Assembly: GCA_946478775.1 (NCBI GenBank)
Contig: CAMLDR010000004.1
Coordinates: forward strand, 1-55,249
DNA length: 55,249 nucleotides
Source: an uncultured Flavobacteriales bacterium
GTDB taxonomy: Bacteria; Bacteroidota; Bacteroidia; Flavobacteriales; Crocinitomicaceae
Reading direction: 5' to 3'
Shown piece after piece: positions 7,819-17,851 of the stretch. Numbering within the stretch: position 1 is the first letter of the stretch; every line of letters starts with the position of its first letter. The notes under the pieces were generated by a model that made no database searches, was not told the origin of the DNA, and was given only the letters and a program-made list of their open reading frames with translations. The translations under genes and the position numbers were made by a program.

Positions 7819-8721
7819 ATGCGTAAACACTTACTTCTATTTATTTTACTCACTTCCACATCTGCTTTCGGACAGATCGGTGCCCAGGGCGCATTCCAGA
7901 TTTTTGATGCGGTTTACACTTTGGGAAGAGAAGTGGTACAGGCAGCAGACTTTCACAAGTCGAAGAAAGAACAGCAGGCAAATGAAGCCGAATACATGAC
8001 TGCTGTTCAGCGGGCGGATTCATTATTTATTAAGCAAAATTACCGGCAGGCGATCGATGAGTACAACCGGGCTTTGGAATTCCGGCAGGATGAATATGCG
8101 ATTGAACAGATCGGACGTTCCAATACAGAATTAACCCGCTTAAATAATCAGAATTTTGAACGCTTCCTTGATACCGCTGATACCCATTACACGCTGTTGC
8201 ATTATACCGAAGCAATTAAATACTATACCGCCGCTTTGGAAATTCGGGATGAAGAATACCCGAGAGCCCGGATTGAACAGGCGAAAGCAAGGGAAGCTTT
8301 TTGGAAGACCGTTCATTTTAGCACTGTGCTCGTTTCGGATTCGAGTGTCACAGACGTGTCATCCCGGGCATTTAGTTCCGATCCGTACTCCAATTTTCTT
8401 CCCGTCGGGCAATATCCGGTTCTGAACGGTTTTTCATGGGGAGCCGCTAACCAGCTGCCAAATGGAATTGCAGTTCCGGCCAATCTCCGCTTGGTTATTT
8501 ACAGTGAACCACACTTCAAAGGAAAGATATTGGTGGATATAGTTGGTCCGGCAATCATTAATAACAGCAGTAAAAAGAACAATGAAGCTTCGGTTTTGGC
8601 CCATTCAAAAACCTTCGGTCTTCCGCTTCAGACCATTTTTCCTCAAACTTTGCGGAATTGGAGCACTAGCGATATGAAAGACTGGTATAAAGGGTCGATG
8701 GAAATATCAGAGTCAAATTAA
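7819..8721 (+). CDS. Secreted helical-repeat protein with crystallin-like C-terminal motif (paralogue 1 of 3)
   Basis: 300 residues. The signal peptide ends about residue 19 (TSAFG|Q). Residues 50-160 are helical with two TPR-like units (ADSLFIKQNYRQAIDEYNRA; FLDTADTHYTLLHYTEAIKY), then A..FWKTVHFS. The C-terminal domain (about 165-300) contains LDG/NGIAVPANLRLVIYSEP and YSEPHFKG, which fits the Y-x4-F-x-G pattern of a beta-gamma-crystallin Greek key, then D.VGPAIINN and a closing WSTSDMKDW and GSMEIS. The same C-terminal block recurs in the next two genes. The domain family is not known to me and the crystallin link is a motif-level inference. Confidence 0.75.
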   Translation: MRKHLLLFILLTSTSAFGQIGAQGAFQIFDAVYTLGREVVQAADFHKSKKEQQANEAEYMTAVQRADSLFIKQNYRQAIDEYNRALEFRQDEYAIEQIGRSNTELTRLNNQNFERFLDTADTHYTLLHYTEAIKYYTAALEIRDEEYPRARIEQAKAREAFWKTVHFSTVLVSDSSVTDVSSRAFSSDPYSNFLPVGQYPVLNGFSWGAANQLPNGIAVPANLRLVIYSEPHFKGKILVDIVGPAIINNSSKKNNEASVLAHSKTFGLPLQTIFPQTLRNWSTSDMKDWYKGSMEISESN

Positions 8722-8749
8722 TAGTTTGCAGATTAAAAGCTAAAACTTC

Positions 8750-8764
8750 TGGCATCAATTTTGT
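8750..8764 (+). promoter_or_regulatory. 15-bp element shared by two paralogous genes (copy 2)
   Basis: The same TGGCATCAATTTTGT as at 7781-7795, here ending 22 bases before the ATG at 8787. Conservation of both sequence and spacing in an otherwise diverged upstream region points to a promoter or activator site that co-regulates the paralogues. Confidence 0.5.
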
Positions 8765-8786
8765 TTGTGTGCTTTCTTTTCAAAGC

Positions 8787-9695
8787 ATGAAACACACATT
8801 ACTTTTGGTCATTTTAGGTCCTTTTTCAGCAGTTTTTGGTCAGGTGGCTCTCAGTACCAATGGCGCACAGCAAGTTGTTGGAGCAGTCAGATCACTGGGA
8901 AGAGAAGTCGTCCGGGTAACGGAGCAGAAGAAAACCAAAGAAGAGCAGGAACAGCGCGAAGCAGAATACAATACTTTTGTTCAGCAGGGAGATCAGTTGT
9001 TTGATCAGGGAAAATACCGGGAAGCTAACGAGCAGTACAACGAGGCACTGCGTTACAAACAAGAACAGGTTGTGCGTGATCAGATTGCGCGCTGCAATAC
9101 TGAAATAGCACGAATTGACCGGGAAGAATACCAGTTGCTGATCGATGAGGCAGACAGCTTATACAAACAGTTGAAATTCCCGGAAGCCATTGCAGTATAT
9201 CAAAAGGCATTGATGAAAAAGGATGTACAGTACCCTAAAGATAAGATCAAAGCAGCAACAGCAGATCAGGAACGGTGGAAAAAAATACATTTCAGCGGCT
9301 TGCTGATTTCAGATATGCGACAGGATAATCTGTCTTCGGGGGCTTTTTCCAAGGATCCCTATTCCGATTTTATTAAACCCGGTAAATACAATCTCATCAC
9401 TAACTTACTCGTCTATTCCAGTTATCAGACCCTTGATGGGATTGCAGTTCCTGCTAACATACGCCTGGTTATCTATAGTGAGCCAAATTTCAAAGGAACC
9501 ATATTACTCGATGTAACTGGTCCGGCAATCGTCAATAATGGAAGCAAAAAGAACACGCCGGATGCTGCTGAAATTCAGACGCATGCCTTTACAATGCCTC
9601 TTCAGGCTCACTTTCCTCCATCTGTTAGGACCTGGAGCAGAAGTGATATGAAATCCTGGGAGAACGGTTCCATGGAAATAAGTACAATACCTTAA
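8787..9695 (+). CDS. Secreted helical-repeat protein with crystallin-like C-terminal motif (paralogue 2 of 3)
   Basis: 302 residues from the ATG at 8787, chosen because MKHTLLLVILGPFSAVFGQ is a clean signal peptide. An upstream GTG at 8769 would add six poor residues. It matches the preceding gene throughout: LGREVVRVTEQKK, two TPR-like helical units, WKKIHFSGLL.SD, GIAVPANIRLVIYSEPNF and FKGTILLDVTGPAIVNN, with the closing WSRSDMKSW and GSMEIS. It is likely exported to the periplasm or surface. It is separated from the next paralogue by only 10 bases, so those two form an operon. Confidence 0.78.
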   Translation: MKHTLLLVILGPFSAVFGQVALSTNGAQQVVGAVRSLGREVVRVTEQKKTKEEQEQREAEYNTFVQQGDQLFDQGKYREANEQYNEALRYKQEQVVRDQIARCNTEIARIDREEYQLLIDEADSLYKQLKFPEAIAVYQKALMKKDVQYPKDKIKAATADQERWKKIHFSGLLISDMRQDNLSSGAFSKDPYSDFIKPGKYNLITNLLVYSSYQTLDGIAVPANIRLVIYSEPNFKGTILLDVTGPAIVNNGSKKNTPDAAEIQTHAFTMPLQAHFPPSVRTWSRSDMKSWENGSMEISTIP

Positions 9696-9705
9696 AATAT
9701 CAGAT

Positions 9706-10596
9706 ATGAAAATAGCGATTACAATTCTTGGAATGTTCTGCTCTTTAGGAATGTTGTTTGGTCAGAGAACAGCCGGTCCGCAAGAAGTAGCAGATAAAGA
9801 ACCTGTGGAGTTTCGGGATGTGCGAAGTTCCGGCAACGTTTCCGAAGCAGTTACCATAATCAACATCATTCGAACCGGCTTAAATGCAGCAACGAAAGAA
9901 CCAACTGCCAAGCGGGTTTTTACCGAAGCCAATTATCAAACCCTTCACACGAAGGCAGAAGAGTTCATGCTGCTGGAAAAGTATACGGATGCTATTTTAT
10001 TGTATCAGGAAATCCTGAAAGAACGGGAAGATCAGGCGGCGAAAGACCGCATTCTGGAAGCCGAAGCACTTCGTGCAAAACAGCAAAAGGAAGTAGAACA
10101 GATTAAAAAAGATGCATTCCTGCGCGCAAAGGCAGAATTTGAATCCTCCAAAGGAAATCAAATGCGCATGGTCCATTTGACCGGAGCACTCATGTCAGAT
10201 GAATCTTCTTCATCTAAATGGACAAGTAAAGCCCTGGATATGTCAGATCAGCATTCGAGTTTCCTGCAAATAGGAAAGTACAACACGCTTGGTGTGGTGT
10301 TGAAAAAAGCACATGACTTCACCCTGGATGGAATCGCAATCCCGGCAAACACGCGTTTGATCGTTTACAAAGAACAGAACTGCAGCGGTGAGATTTTGCT
10401 GGATATTACCGGACCTGCGATTGTCAATAATTTCATTTACCTGGATTTCGGAGGTGGATATTACAATGTGAATTTAAAAGAGTTTATCCCGGAACTTCAG
10501 CCTTATTTTCCACAAGCTGTTCGCACATGGAGCACAACTAACATGCGTGAGTGGGTAAAGGGTTCGATGGAAGTGAAAGCAGAAGGGATGGAGTAA
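9706..10596 (+). CDS. Secreted helical-repeat protein with crystallin-like C-terminal motif (paralogue 3 of 3)
   Basis: 296 residues. Signal peptide ends at GMLFGQ. The N-terminal region is more diverged than in its two neighbours, with one clear TPR-like unit (HTKAEEFMLLEKYTDAILLY) and a charged coiled coil rich in Lys/Glu/Ala. The C-terminal domain is retained: MRMVHLTGALMSDE, LDGIAIPANTRLIVYKEQN, LLDITGPAIVNN and WSTTNMREW plus GSMEV. In the Greek-key-like motif the aromatic before SG is replaced by Cys (YKEQNCSG). Probably cotranscribed with the gene upstream. Function unknown. Confidence 0.72.
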   Translation: MKIAITILGMFCSLGMLFGQRTAGPQEVADKEPVEFRDVRSSGNVSEAVTIINIIRTGLNAATKEPTAKRVFTEANYQTLHTKAEEFMLLEKYTDAILLYQEILKEREDQAAKDRILEAEALRAKQQKEVEQIKKDAFLRAKAEFESSKGNQMRMVHLTGALMSDESSSSKWTSKALDMSDQHSSFLQIGKYNTLGVVLKKAHDFTLDGIAIPANTRLIVYKEQNCSGEILLDITGPAIVNNFIYLDFGGGYYNVNLKEFIPELQPYFPQAVRTWSTTNMREWVKGSMEVKAEGME

Positions 10597-11076
10597 CAGC
10601 CAAGAGTGTAATGCTTGTGGCAGTCTTTCTCATGAATGTGTAAAAAATAAGTTCGACTTCACACTTTGAAAGGATGTTAAAAAGGACTTTTTTACATTGA
10701 TTAGAGTAAAAGACGACTTACTGTATAGGTACTGTATGGATAAAGCATAGGTTAAGTATGGATACAGTATTAAAACGTTATAAATTTAACTTCCCATTTT
10801 TAGGGCTTTCAGCTTGTTTAGTTGATCTTTTAGAACCGAAAATCCACATTTATTTACATCAAACAAATAAATCAATCGCAGAATCCAAGTGCGCAGTCGG
10901 TGCGCGAATTCGTGAAAAAATGATGTCGTGCCGGAATTTGTAAATAGAACAAGGAAGTTTAAGGAGTACCAGCATCCCATGGGCACTTTGACACAGTTTT
11001 TTACCCGCAATCCTGCATGCCCCCTTCCGGCATTATCCGCACGAAATACGTATTTTTGAGATAGAAACCTGAAATT
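10597..11076. other. 480-bp gene-free stretch with a promoter-like box at its end
   Basis: No convincing gene, RNA or hairpin is visible. A 61-codon frame on the plus strand (10758-10943) lacks a recognisable family and has non-native composition, so it was left out. A perfect -7-type box TATTTTTG at 11051-11058 lies 18 bases before the next start codon and is the likely promoter of the 11077 gene, though no TTG stands at the standard distance. Confidence 0.4.
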
Positions 11077-12108
11077 ATGCGAAACATCCTTATACTCATT
11101 CTTCTTTTGATCGGTTCAGCCGATAGGCTCTTTTCACAGGAAGCAGAGAAATTGAAAAAGTATCAATCCACCGTTTCGAAATTCACCTATTCCAAAGGAG
11201 ATACGATTGTAGTCGGAGACATCGCAAAGAATGTCTTTACCACAAAACAGAAATACACAGGGATCTTTGTCAAAGACAAAAAAAACGTTTGCGGATTTAC
11301 CGAGTTGGATTCGGTGATATCAGGATCAAAATGCGTGATTAAGAATATCTTGTCTTTTCAGGAACACTGCACCTTCGAATTTAAGAATTCAGTGGTTTTT
11401 GAATTGCAGGGACCGAATAACAAGACCCTTTTTATGCCCATCGAAAAAGCATTGCAGGCAAAAGAACTGATCGTTTTTACCAACCCGAATACCTGGAAAG
11501 GAATCGATTACCTGGATGATCGGACCATCTTTTTACTGAATCTCGAATACAGCAAAGGAACTTCTGAAGACAATGCCTTGAAATACTGCAGACTGGCAGA
11601 TCCCGTTAAAGGAAAAACCTTCGATTTTAATCCGGAAGCATTTGAAAAAGAAAAGGCGGAATGGGTCAAAAAACTCGATCAGGCGCGAAAAGAAGTGCGT
11701 TTGAAAGATACCTTCATTATCCGTGTACCGGTTTATTTAAACAAGTACATTTTCGAGAAAGGAGAATTCCTGGTGTTTGATAATCCCGAAGCATACGGAT
11801 CGAAACCGTTGAAATATGCCAGCGACAGCAAAGTGCTTTTTGATAATTACAAGTCATTTTCAACGATTCGTGCTGCGAAACCCCAGGCAGATTTCTTCCT
11901 GAATGTCAATACACCGGATTACAACGGGAACCGGAAAACATACGGGGAAATAAAGGCCGTTTGCACATCGATCAATAAAGATCCTAAGGTCCTGGTAACG
12001 CCGGATAACCCCGGAATTAATATCCTGCACTTTACCATTCTTGAAATGGCGGTCGTGGACTCTGAAAATCAGACCTACAACTACGTCGGCGCGAAGAAAA
12101 TAAAATAG
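11077..12108 (+). CDS. Secreted protein of unknown function
   Basis: 343 residues with a signal peptide (MRNILILILLLIGSADRLFS|Q). The mature part is mixed alpha/beta, with alternating strand-like segments (SKGDTIVVGD, GIFVKDKKNVCGF, NSVVFELQGPNNKTLFMPIE). It has a short charged helix near residues 190-212 (FEKEKAEWVKKLDQARKEV), then a beta-rich second half ending in YNYVGAKKIK. Two or three cysteines are present but no metal or catalytic motif was recognised, and there is no T9SS sorting tail. It is probably periplasmic, transcribed alone and convergent with the WYL regulator. Confidence 0.7.
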   Translation: MRNILILILLLIGSADRLFSQEAEKLKKYQSTVSKFTYSKGDTIVVGDIAKNVFTTKQKYTGIFVKDKKNVCGFTELDSVISGSKCVIKNILSFQEHCTFEFKNSVVFELQGPNNKTLFMPIEKALQAKELIVFTNPNTWKGIDYLDDRTIFLLNLEYSKGTSEDNALKYCRLADPVKGKTFDFNPEAFEKEKAEWVKKLDQARKEVRLKDTFIIRVPVYLNKYIFEKGEFLVFDNPEAYGSKPLKYASDSKVLFDNYKSFSTIRAAKPQADFFLNVNTPDYNGNRKTYGEIKAVCTSINKDPKVLVTPDNPGINILHFTILEMAVVDSENQTYNYVGAKKIK

Positions 12109-12141
12109 GGAATGGGCTCGCTAATTCCTAATCACTATTGC

Positions 12142-13161
12142 CTAAGTGCTATAAAGCTCATAAGCCATTTTCAATTTACGCTGAATCCGGTTCCGCAGGA
12201 TTTTTGGTTTCAACACTTCAACAGAAGGCCCGAATCCCAGGATCAGCCGGTCGAATTCCATATTCAAATGCACTCTTAACTGAACAAGAGTTGCTCCGTC
12301 TTCAAGCGTCTTTACGAGTGTTTGAGAATGATGAAAGGGTTTGGTTAATACATAAGGCGCATTCTCCGTATCAATCTTTAATACCACATCCATTAACATC
12401 GAATCTCCGAGAACGGTAACACCATAAGTGTTTTGGTAATAAAGGTCTCCGTCAAAATGCGCATTCGAATAATCGATCCCCAGGTCGTAATCAATCCCTT
12501 CGATGCGGTCCAGTGCAAATGTCAGGATCCGTGAATGACCTTCTTTCCTTCCCACCACGAACCAGCGATTGTTGAATTGTTTCAAAATGTAAGGATGAAA
12601 GTGGATTTGGGTTGGCTCAGCAGCCTTAAAAGATTGATAATTCAGGACCAGGCAGATTTTCTTTACGATTGCCTGGTAGATCGTGTCGAAATGTTCCAGT
12701 CCTTTTAACTGCTCATTTTTATCCAGGTGGATGATGGCAGACTGATGGGTCTTCTCCACATAGATCGTATCCTCCAGCCGCTGAATAACTCCGTTCAGAT
12801 CATGGAACAGGGAAAAATTCTTGAATTGCTTCAGCATTTCCACCGATTCGTTGAGGATTGTCATGTCGTTTTCCGTCAGGGGAATATTCGTGATCGAATA
12901 GTCTTCATCGGCATACCGGTAAAAACGTTTATCATAAACCTCAATCGGAGCATTGTATCCCAGTTTATCACTCCGCATCAATTGAATATCCAGCTGAGTA
13001 GTGCGCAAACTCACATTCACATCACGTCCTTCGTATTCGTAAAGTGCATCCGAGCAGGCATCCACCAGGTCCTGAAGCGTCCATTTCCGGTACTTGTTCT
13101 GTAAACATTTATCGATAGTTTTATAGCGGATGAGTGCGTTTTTATTCTGTGCCATAAACAA
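12142..13161 (-). CDS. WYL-domain transcriptional regulator
   Basis: 339 residues (337 from the second Met, MAQNKNALIRY, position 13155, which aligns with the paralogue at 35518-35907). The N-terminal winged helix is about residues 1-75, with RTTQLDIQLMRSD as the recognition region, followed by a linker. The WYL effector-binding domain lies at about 130-240, seen as QIHFHPYILKQFNNRWFVVG and LALDRI-type strands, with a C-terminal WCX region. WYL proteins sense nucleic-acid or nucleotide ligands in several known cases. It is divergent from rtcB over a palindromic site, so it is the likely regulator of RNA-ligase expression; that link is inference. Confidence 0.85.
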   Translation of the reverse strand: MFMAQNKNALIRYKTIDKCLQNKYRKWTLQDLVDACSDALYEYEGRDVNVSLRTTQLDIQLMRSDKLGYNAPIEVYDKRFYRYADEDYSITNIPLTENDMTILNESVEMLKQFKNFSLFHDLNGVIQRLEDTIYVEKTHQSAIIHLDKNEQLKGLEHFDTIYQAIVKKICLVLNYQSFKAAEPTQIHFHPYILKQFNNRWFVVGRKEGHSRILTFALDRIEGIDYDLGIDYSNAHFDGDLYYQNTYGVTVLGDSMLMDVVLKIDTENAPYVLTKPFHHSQTLVKTLEDGATLVQLRVHLNMEFDRLILGFGPSVEVLKPKILRNRIQRKLKMAYELYST

Positions 13162-13229
13162 AATTAAAATTTATTTTTATCTACGCAAAATGATTGCGCA
13201 GTTGATGCTAACCTTTGCTTCATCAAACA

Positions 13230-14716
<1,487 letters not shown>

Positions 14717-14846
14717 GAATGAGAATTGAATCTTCAATGTTTTTGCTTCTACTTCTTGTTCTAACATGATTCGCTGTTTTCCAACATTCCTATATTCTGT
14801 TGAGAAAACAATCGCCCTGGGACAATCCGGTTCTGGGGCTTTGCTG

Positions 14847-14884
14847 AATGAGAATGAGAATGAGAATGAGAATGAGAATGAGAA
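14847..14884. repeat. Hexanucleotide tandem repeat (AATGAG)6
   Basis: Six exact AATGAG units occupy 14847-14882, with more scattered copies at 14711-14727. The complement (CTCATTCT) is repeated at 15154-15196, just past the four-helix-bundle remnant. The region is therefore bracketed by inverted copies of the same short motif. Copy number could vary by slippage, but no gene reads through it. Confidence 0.85.
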
Positions 14885-14962
14885 AATGATGCTGGATTGG
14901 ATATGTGAAAAGGAATTATTATCTTAAAGTAACATTAATCAGTTCATTACTATGTTTGAATT

Positions 14963-15139
14963 TTAGAATTCTTTGTAGTTTCGAGAGCTTCTGTTTTCGA
15001 ATGTGTATCTATTTTCGATGTATTGCATGATTCCAATGAGATTAACAAAGATACATTTGATTCATTTTTGAAGAAAGCAGACGAACTTTCAAGAATCTTT
15101 TACGCCATGATCAAGAACCTGGAAAATGAATCGGTTTGA
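14963..15139 (+). pseudogene. Remnant of a four-helix-bundle (S23/Avd-like) protein gene
   Basis: A frame open for 58 codons with no start encodes LEFFVVSRASVFECVSIFDV, then a loop, then KKADELSRIFYAMIKNL. This matches the last two helices of the small four-helix-bundle family found in 23S rRNA intervening sequences and in Avd-like proteins: an FLxxxxxSxxE helix followed by the ADELSRxLxxxIKxL helix. A stop lies immediately upstream and helices 1-2 are absent, so it is truncated. It is flanked by AATGAG repeats. Confidence 0.5.
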
Positions 15140-15197
15140 TTTGTACTATTCCTCCTCATTCTGTTTCCTCATTCTCATTCTGTTTTCTCATTCTGAA

Positions 15198-16499
15198 TTA
15201 TGGTAGTTTTTTGTTTCTGGTAAATTGCCGCATCAAAGGCAAAACGACGACCATCAAAATAGGCATACAGAATAGGATCCAGGTGTTCTTGCTAGATGAA
15301 ATCTCATCATCTTCCGTACACATATAGTTGAAAAGAGCTGCTAACAGGATGAAAAATTCAATGGCAAAAATAATGGCTGAAGCCAAAATGATTCCCATAT
15401 TTTGATTCAATAAATAAGAGAATGGAGGATAGAGCAGGTATAGTAAGATTATGATGATAATGAGGGACACTAAACCGATCAGGAACCATAAATAAGATTC
15501 CCAGTTATTATCCGGATTATCACCCATGACAATAGGCCGGATGTCTTTAAAGGAGAAATTACTCAGCGTACCGTTATAGGAAGCCGTGTCGCCGGTACTG
15601 AACTTTGCCAGGTAAAAATGGCTTTTAATCTGTGTGATCAAACTGAGATCCTGAATTTCCGAATAGCTAAAAGGATCACCTTTCACGTAGTAATCATCCA
15701 TGATATTGGTCGGGTCCAATAAGATAACATCGTCTGCCATAAGGATCAGGGCATACATGAAATCTTCGCCGATAATCTCGCGATCCTTCGGTTCATGAAA
15801 AAATAGCTTGAGCTTCATATTTCGAATAGCCGGATACTTTGAAGCATCCATCACTCTGCGGATTGATTTTGCGAATTGGGCCATCGCTCTCTTTTCCTTG
15901 AAATCGAAATCCGGAAAGTATAAGCTGATCGTTTTGATTTTTGAACTATCCGGCTGAAGCGCTGTGAATATGTAGGAAATAGCCCGGATTACGGCCTCTT
16001 CATTCGTGAGAAAACGATTGGTTCGTGAAGCTCCGTTGAACCGAAAGAGAAGGCCGTCATTTAAATATCCGGATCCGCCGTATTCTTTCTCCTGAAACCG
16101 TTTTTGAAATTGAAGGTTTTCTCCCAGCGAAAATTCTTTGATTGAAATGCTGTTGGATAAAGCTCTCGGATAACGGTGATTCCCGAAGTAGTTATAGAAT
16201 AATTCCTTTCCCGAGACTTTGCTGAGATCCTTTAAAATGCTGTCAAGTATTTTTTGGTTTTTAATCAGATCGTTCAGGTTGACTTCCCCTTTGTAATACT
16301 TTTTCAGGAAAGCATCCGCATTCGTAACATAAACGGTATCGTGAATGTAAATTGTATCAAAATAGGGTTCGAAGAAGTAAGGATCTTCCAATGCGGGAAT
16401 GTCCCAGGGAGCAACGTATGTTTGACCGCGTTGTCCTTGTCCTGAGGCTTGAAAAACCAGCAGAAACAGTACGAATAGTTGAGTAATAAATTTCATCAT
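15198..16499 (-). CDS. Signal-peptide membrane protein, last gene of the eCIS operon
   Basis: 433 residues. The N-terminal signal peptide ends about residue 20 (FQASG|Q). A large periplasmic part follows (about 21-335) with YDTIYIHDTVYV-like strands and a region with IDLYFPDFDFKEKRAMAQF-type character. Three hydrophobic helices lie near 340-362, 372-395 and 405-420, and the tail is basic (RQFTRNKKLP). It starts 7 bases after the ATPase stop, so it is part of the eCIS transcript. It has no recognised family. An envelope protein at the end of an eCIS operon could take part in particle release or anchoring; this is inference. Confidence 0.65.
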   Translation of the reverse strand: MMKFITQLFVLFLLVFQASGQGQRGQTYVAPWDIPALEDPYFFEPYFDTIYIHDTVYVTNADAFLKKYYKGEVNLNDLIKNQKILDSILKDLSKVSGKELFYNYFGNHRYPRALSNSISIKEFSLGENLQFQKRFQEKEYGGSGYLNDGLLFRFNGASRTNRFLTNEEAVIRAISYIFTALQPDSSKIKTISLYFPDFDFKEKRAMAQFAKSIRRVMDASKYPAIRNMKLKLFFHEPKDREIIGEDFMYALILMADDVILLDPTNIMDDYYVKGDPFSYSEIQDLSLITQIKSHFYLAKFSTGDTASYNGTLSNFSFKDIRPIVMGDNPDNNWESYLWFLIGLVSLIIIIILLYLLYPPFSYLLNQNMGIILASAIIFAIEFFILLAALFNYMCTEDDEISSSKNTWILFCMPILMVVVLPLMRQFTRNKKLP

Positions 16500-16506
16500 T
16501 CAATTC

Positions 16507-17814
16507 TTAATTAACCAATTTCCCCTCTTTTTCCAATTCCTTTTTGATCGTGTTCTTAAGCATTTCTAAACTCAGTTTTTTGGAAGCTTTGGGAGCAAAT
16601 AACTGTAAGGCGCACGACTGTACCACGTTGAGCATGCTTCCTCCTGAAAGTTTGATGATAGCCGCTTCACGCAGGATTTCTTCCGACTGGTCATCCAGCC
16701 ATTCTTCCGGAATAAGCCGCTTCCACAAATCATAACGAAGCTGCTGGTTCGGAACAGGAAAGTATAAAATGGACTGAAATCTGCGAAAAAATGCTTCATC
16801 CAGGTTGTCCTTGATATTGGTAGCCAAAATCACCATTCCGGGAAAATCTTCTATGCGCTGCAGCAGATAAGCCACTTCCTGGTTGGCATGCCGGTCGTTC
16901 GAATCGGAAGTTTCGGTCCGTTTCCCGAATAAAGCATCAGCCTCATCAAAGAATAAAATCCAGTTCTGATGTTCTGCACGGTCAAATATTTTAGCCAGGT
17001 TCTTTTCTGTTTCTCCGATGTATTTGGAAACGACCATCGACAGATCAATGCGGTAAACATCCATTTTATGTTGTTTTCCTAAGAGTGAAGCAGTAAGCGT
17101 TTTTCCTGTTCCCGGCGGACCGTAAAACAAGCAGCGGTATCCGCTTTTTAAGAATTTATCCAGGTTCCAGCGTTCACGGATCTTTTTCCCGTTTTTCAAC
17201 CATTGAGTAATTTGTTCCAGTTCTTCCTTTAAATTATACGGGAGAACGAGGTCTTCCCAATCGAGAGGTGTTTCCATGCGTCTTGCCGGGAAATCACTGC
17301 TGTAATCCGGACGGTAATTCCCATCCCGGTAGACTTTTGCCAGGAACTCATCCGAAACGCACAGTTTTCCACTCAAATAAGGCTCTCCGGGTCCCTGACC
17401 TTCCAGTCGGATCACATTTTCTTTATAAAACCAATGTGTCTGATCAAACAGGTTCACGACCGCTTTTCGCTTTTCCTCCGAATTAAGCGCCAGTAAAAAA
17501 GCCAGTGTTTCACCCGTTGGCAGAAAACCATTGTGTGATGTGCCTTTCCATCCCCCGAATTCGGTGTAGGGACGGTCCAGGTTTTTGTTCAGGATGAAAA
17601 ACAAATCCAGGCTCTGCGGACTGATGTGCGGCATCAATGCTAAAAGTAATGCCATTCTTTCTTCCCAGCTAAGTTCTTTCCCGGACAATTTATCCAGTTC
17701 ATTCTTCTTGGGAAGCGGAATGTCTTCCAGGGTTTTATACTCACTTTCCTGCCCGAAATAGAGGGCGAACGCGGTGTGTAGGAGCGTTTGGAAGTATTGA
17801 ATGGGGGATTTCAT
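16507..17814 (-). CDS. eCIS AAA+ ATPase (Afp15-like)
   Basis: 435 residues. An N-terminal helical domain (1-215) is followed by an AAA+ module with Walker A GPPGTGKT at 232-239, Walker B ILFFDEAD at 286-293, sensor 1 Asn in VILATNIKD, and paired arginines in DEAFFRRFQSILYFP. Every characterised eCIS carries one such ATPase (Afp15 in the antifeeding prophage), required for full particle assembly. Its place immediately after the effector and before the membrane protein agrees. A start at 17814 is supported by the homologous N-terminus beginning PIQYFQTLLHTAF. Confidence 0.9.
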   Translation of the reverse strand: MKSPIQYFQTLLHTAFALYFGQESEYKTLEDIPLPKKNELDKLSGKELSWEERMALLLALMPHISPQSLDLFFILNKNLDRPYTEFGGWKGTSHNGFLPTGETLAFLLALNSEEKRKAVVNLFDQTHWFYKENVIRLEGQGPGEPYLSGKLCVSDEFLAKVYRDGNYRPDYSSDFPARRMETPLDWEDLVLPYNLKEELEQITQWLKNGKKIRERWNLDKFLKSGYRCLFYGPPGTGKTLTASLLGKQHKMDVYRIDLSMVVSKYIGETEKNLAKIFDRAEHQNWILFFDEADALFGKRTETSDSNDRHANQEVAYLLQRIEDFPGMVILATNIKDNLDEAFFRRFQSILYFPVPNQQLRYDLWKRLIPEEWLDDQSEEILREAAIIKLSGGSMLNVVQSCALQLFAPKASKKLSLEMLKNTIKKELEKEGKLVN

Positions 17815-17851
17815 AGTTTAAATTCTCAGAATTGGTTTGCTGTGGTTATAA

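Noticed and set aside
10758..10943. 61-codon plus-strand reading frame in the large gap upstream of the 11077 gene
   Set aside because: No homology pattern, no promoter or ribosome site and a similar frame on the other strand; composition looks non-coding.
14847..14884. The AATGAG repeats as a phase-variation tract within a gene
   Set aside because: No open reading frame or start runs through them and hexamers would keep the frame anyway.
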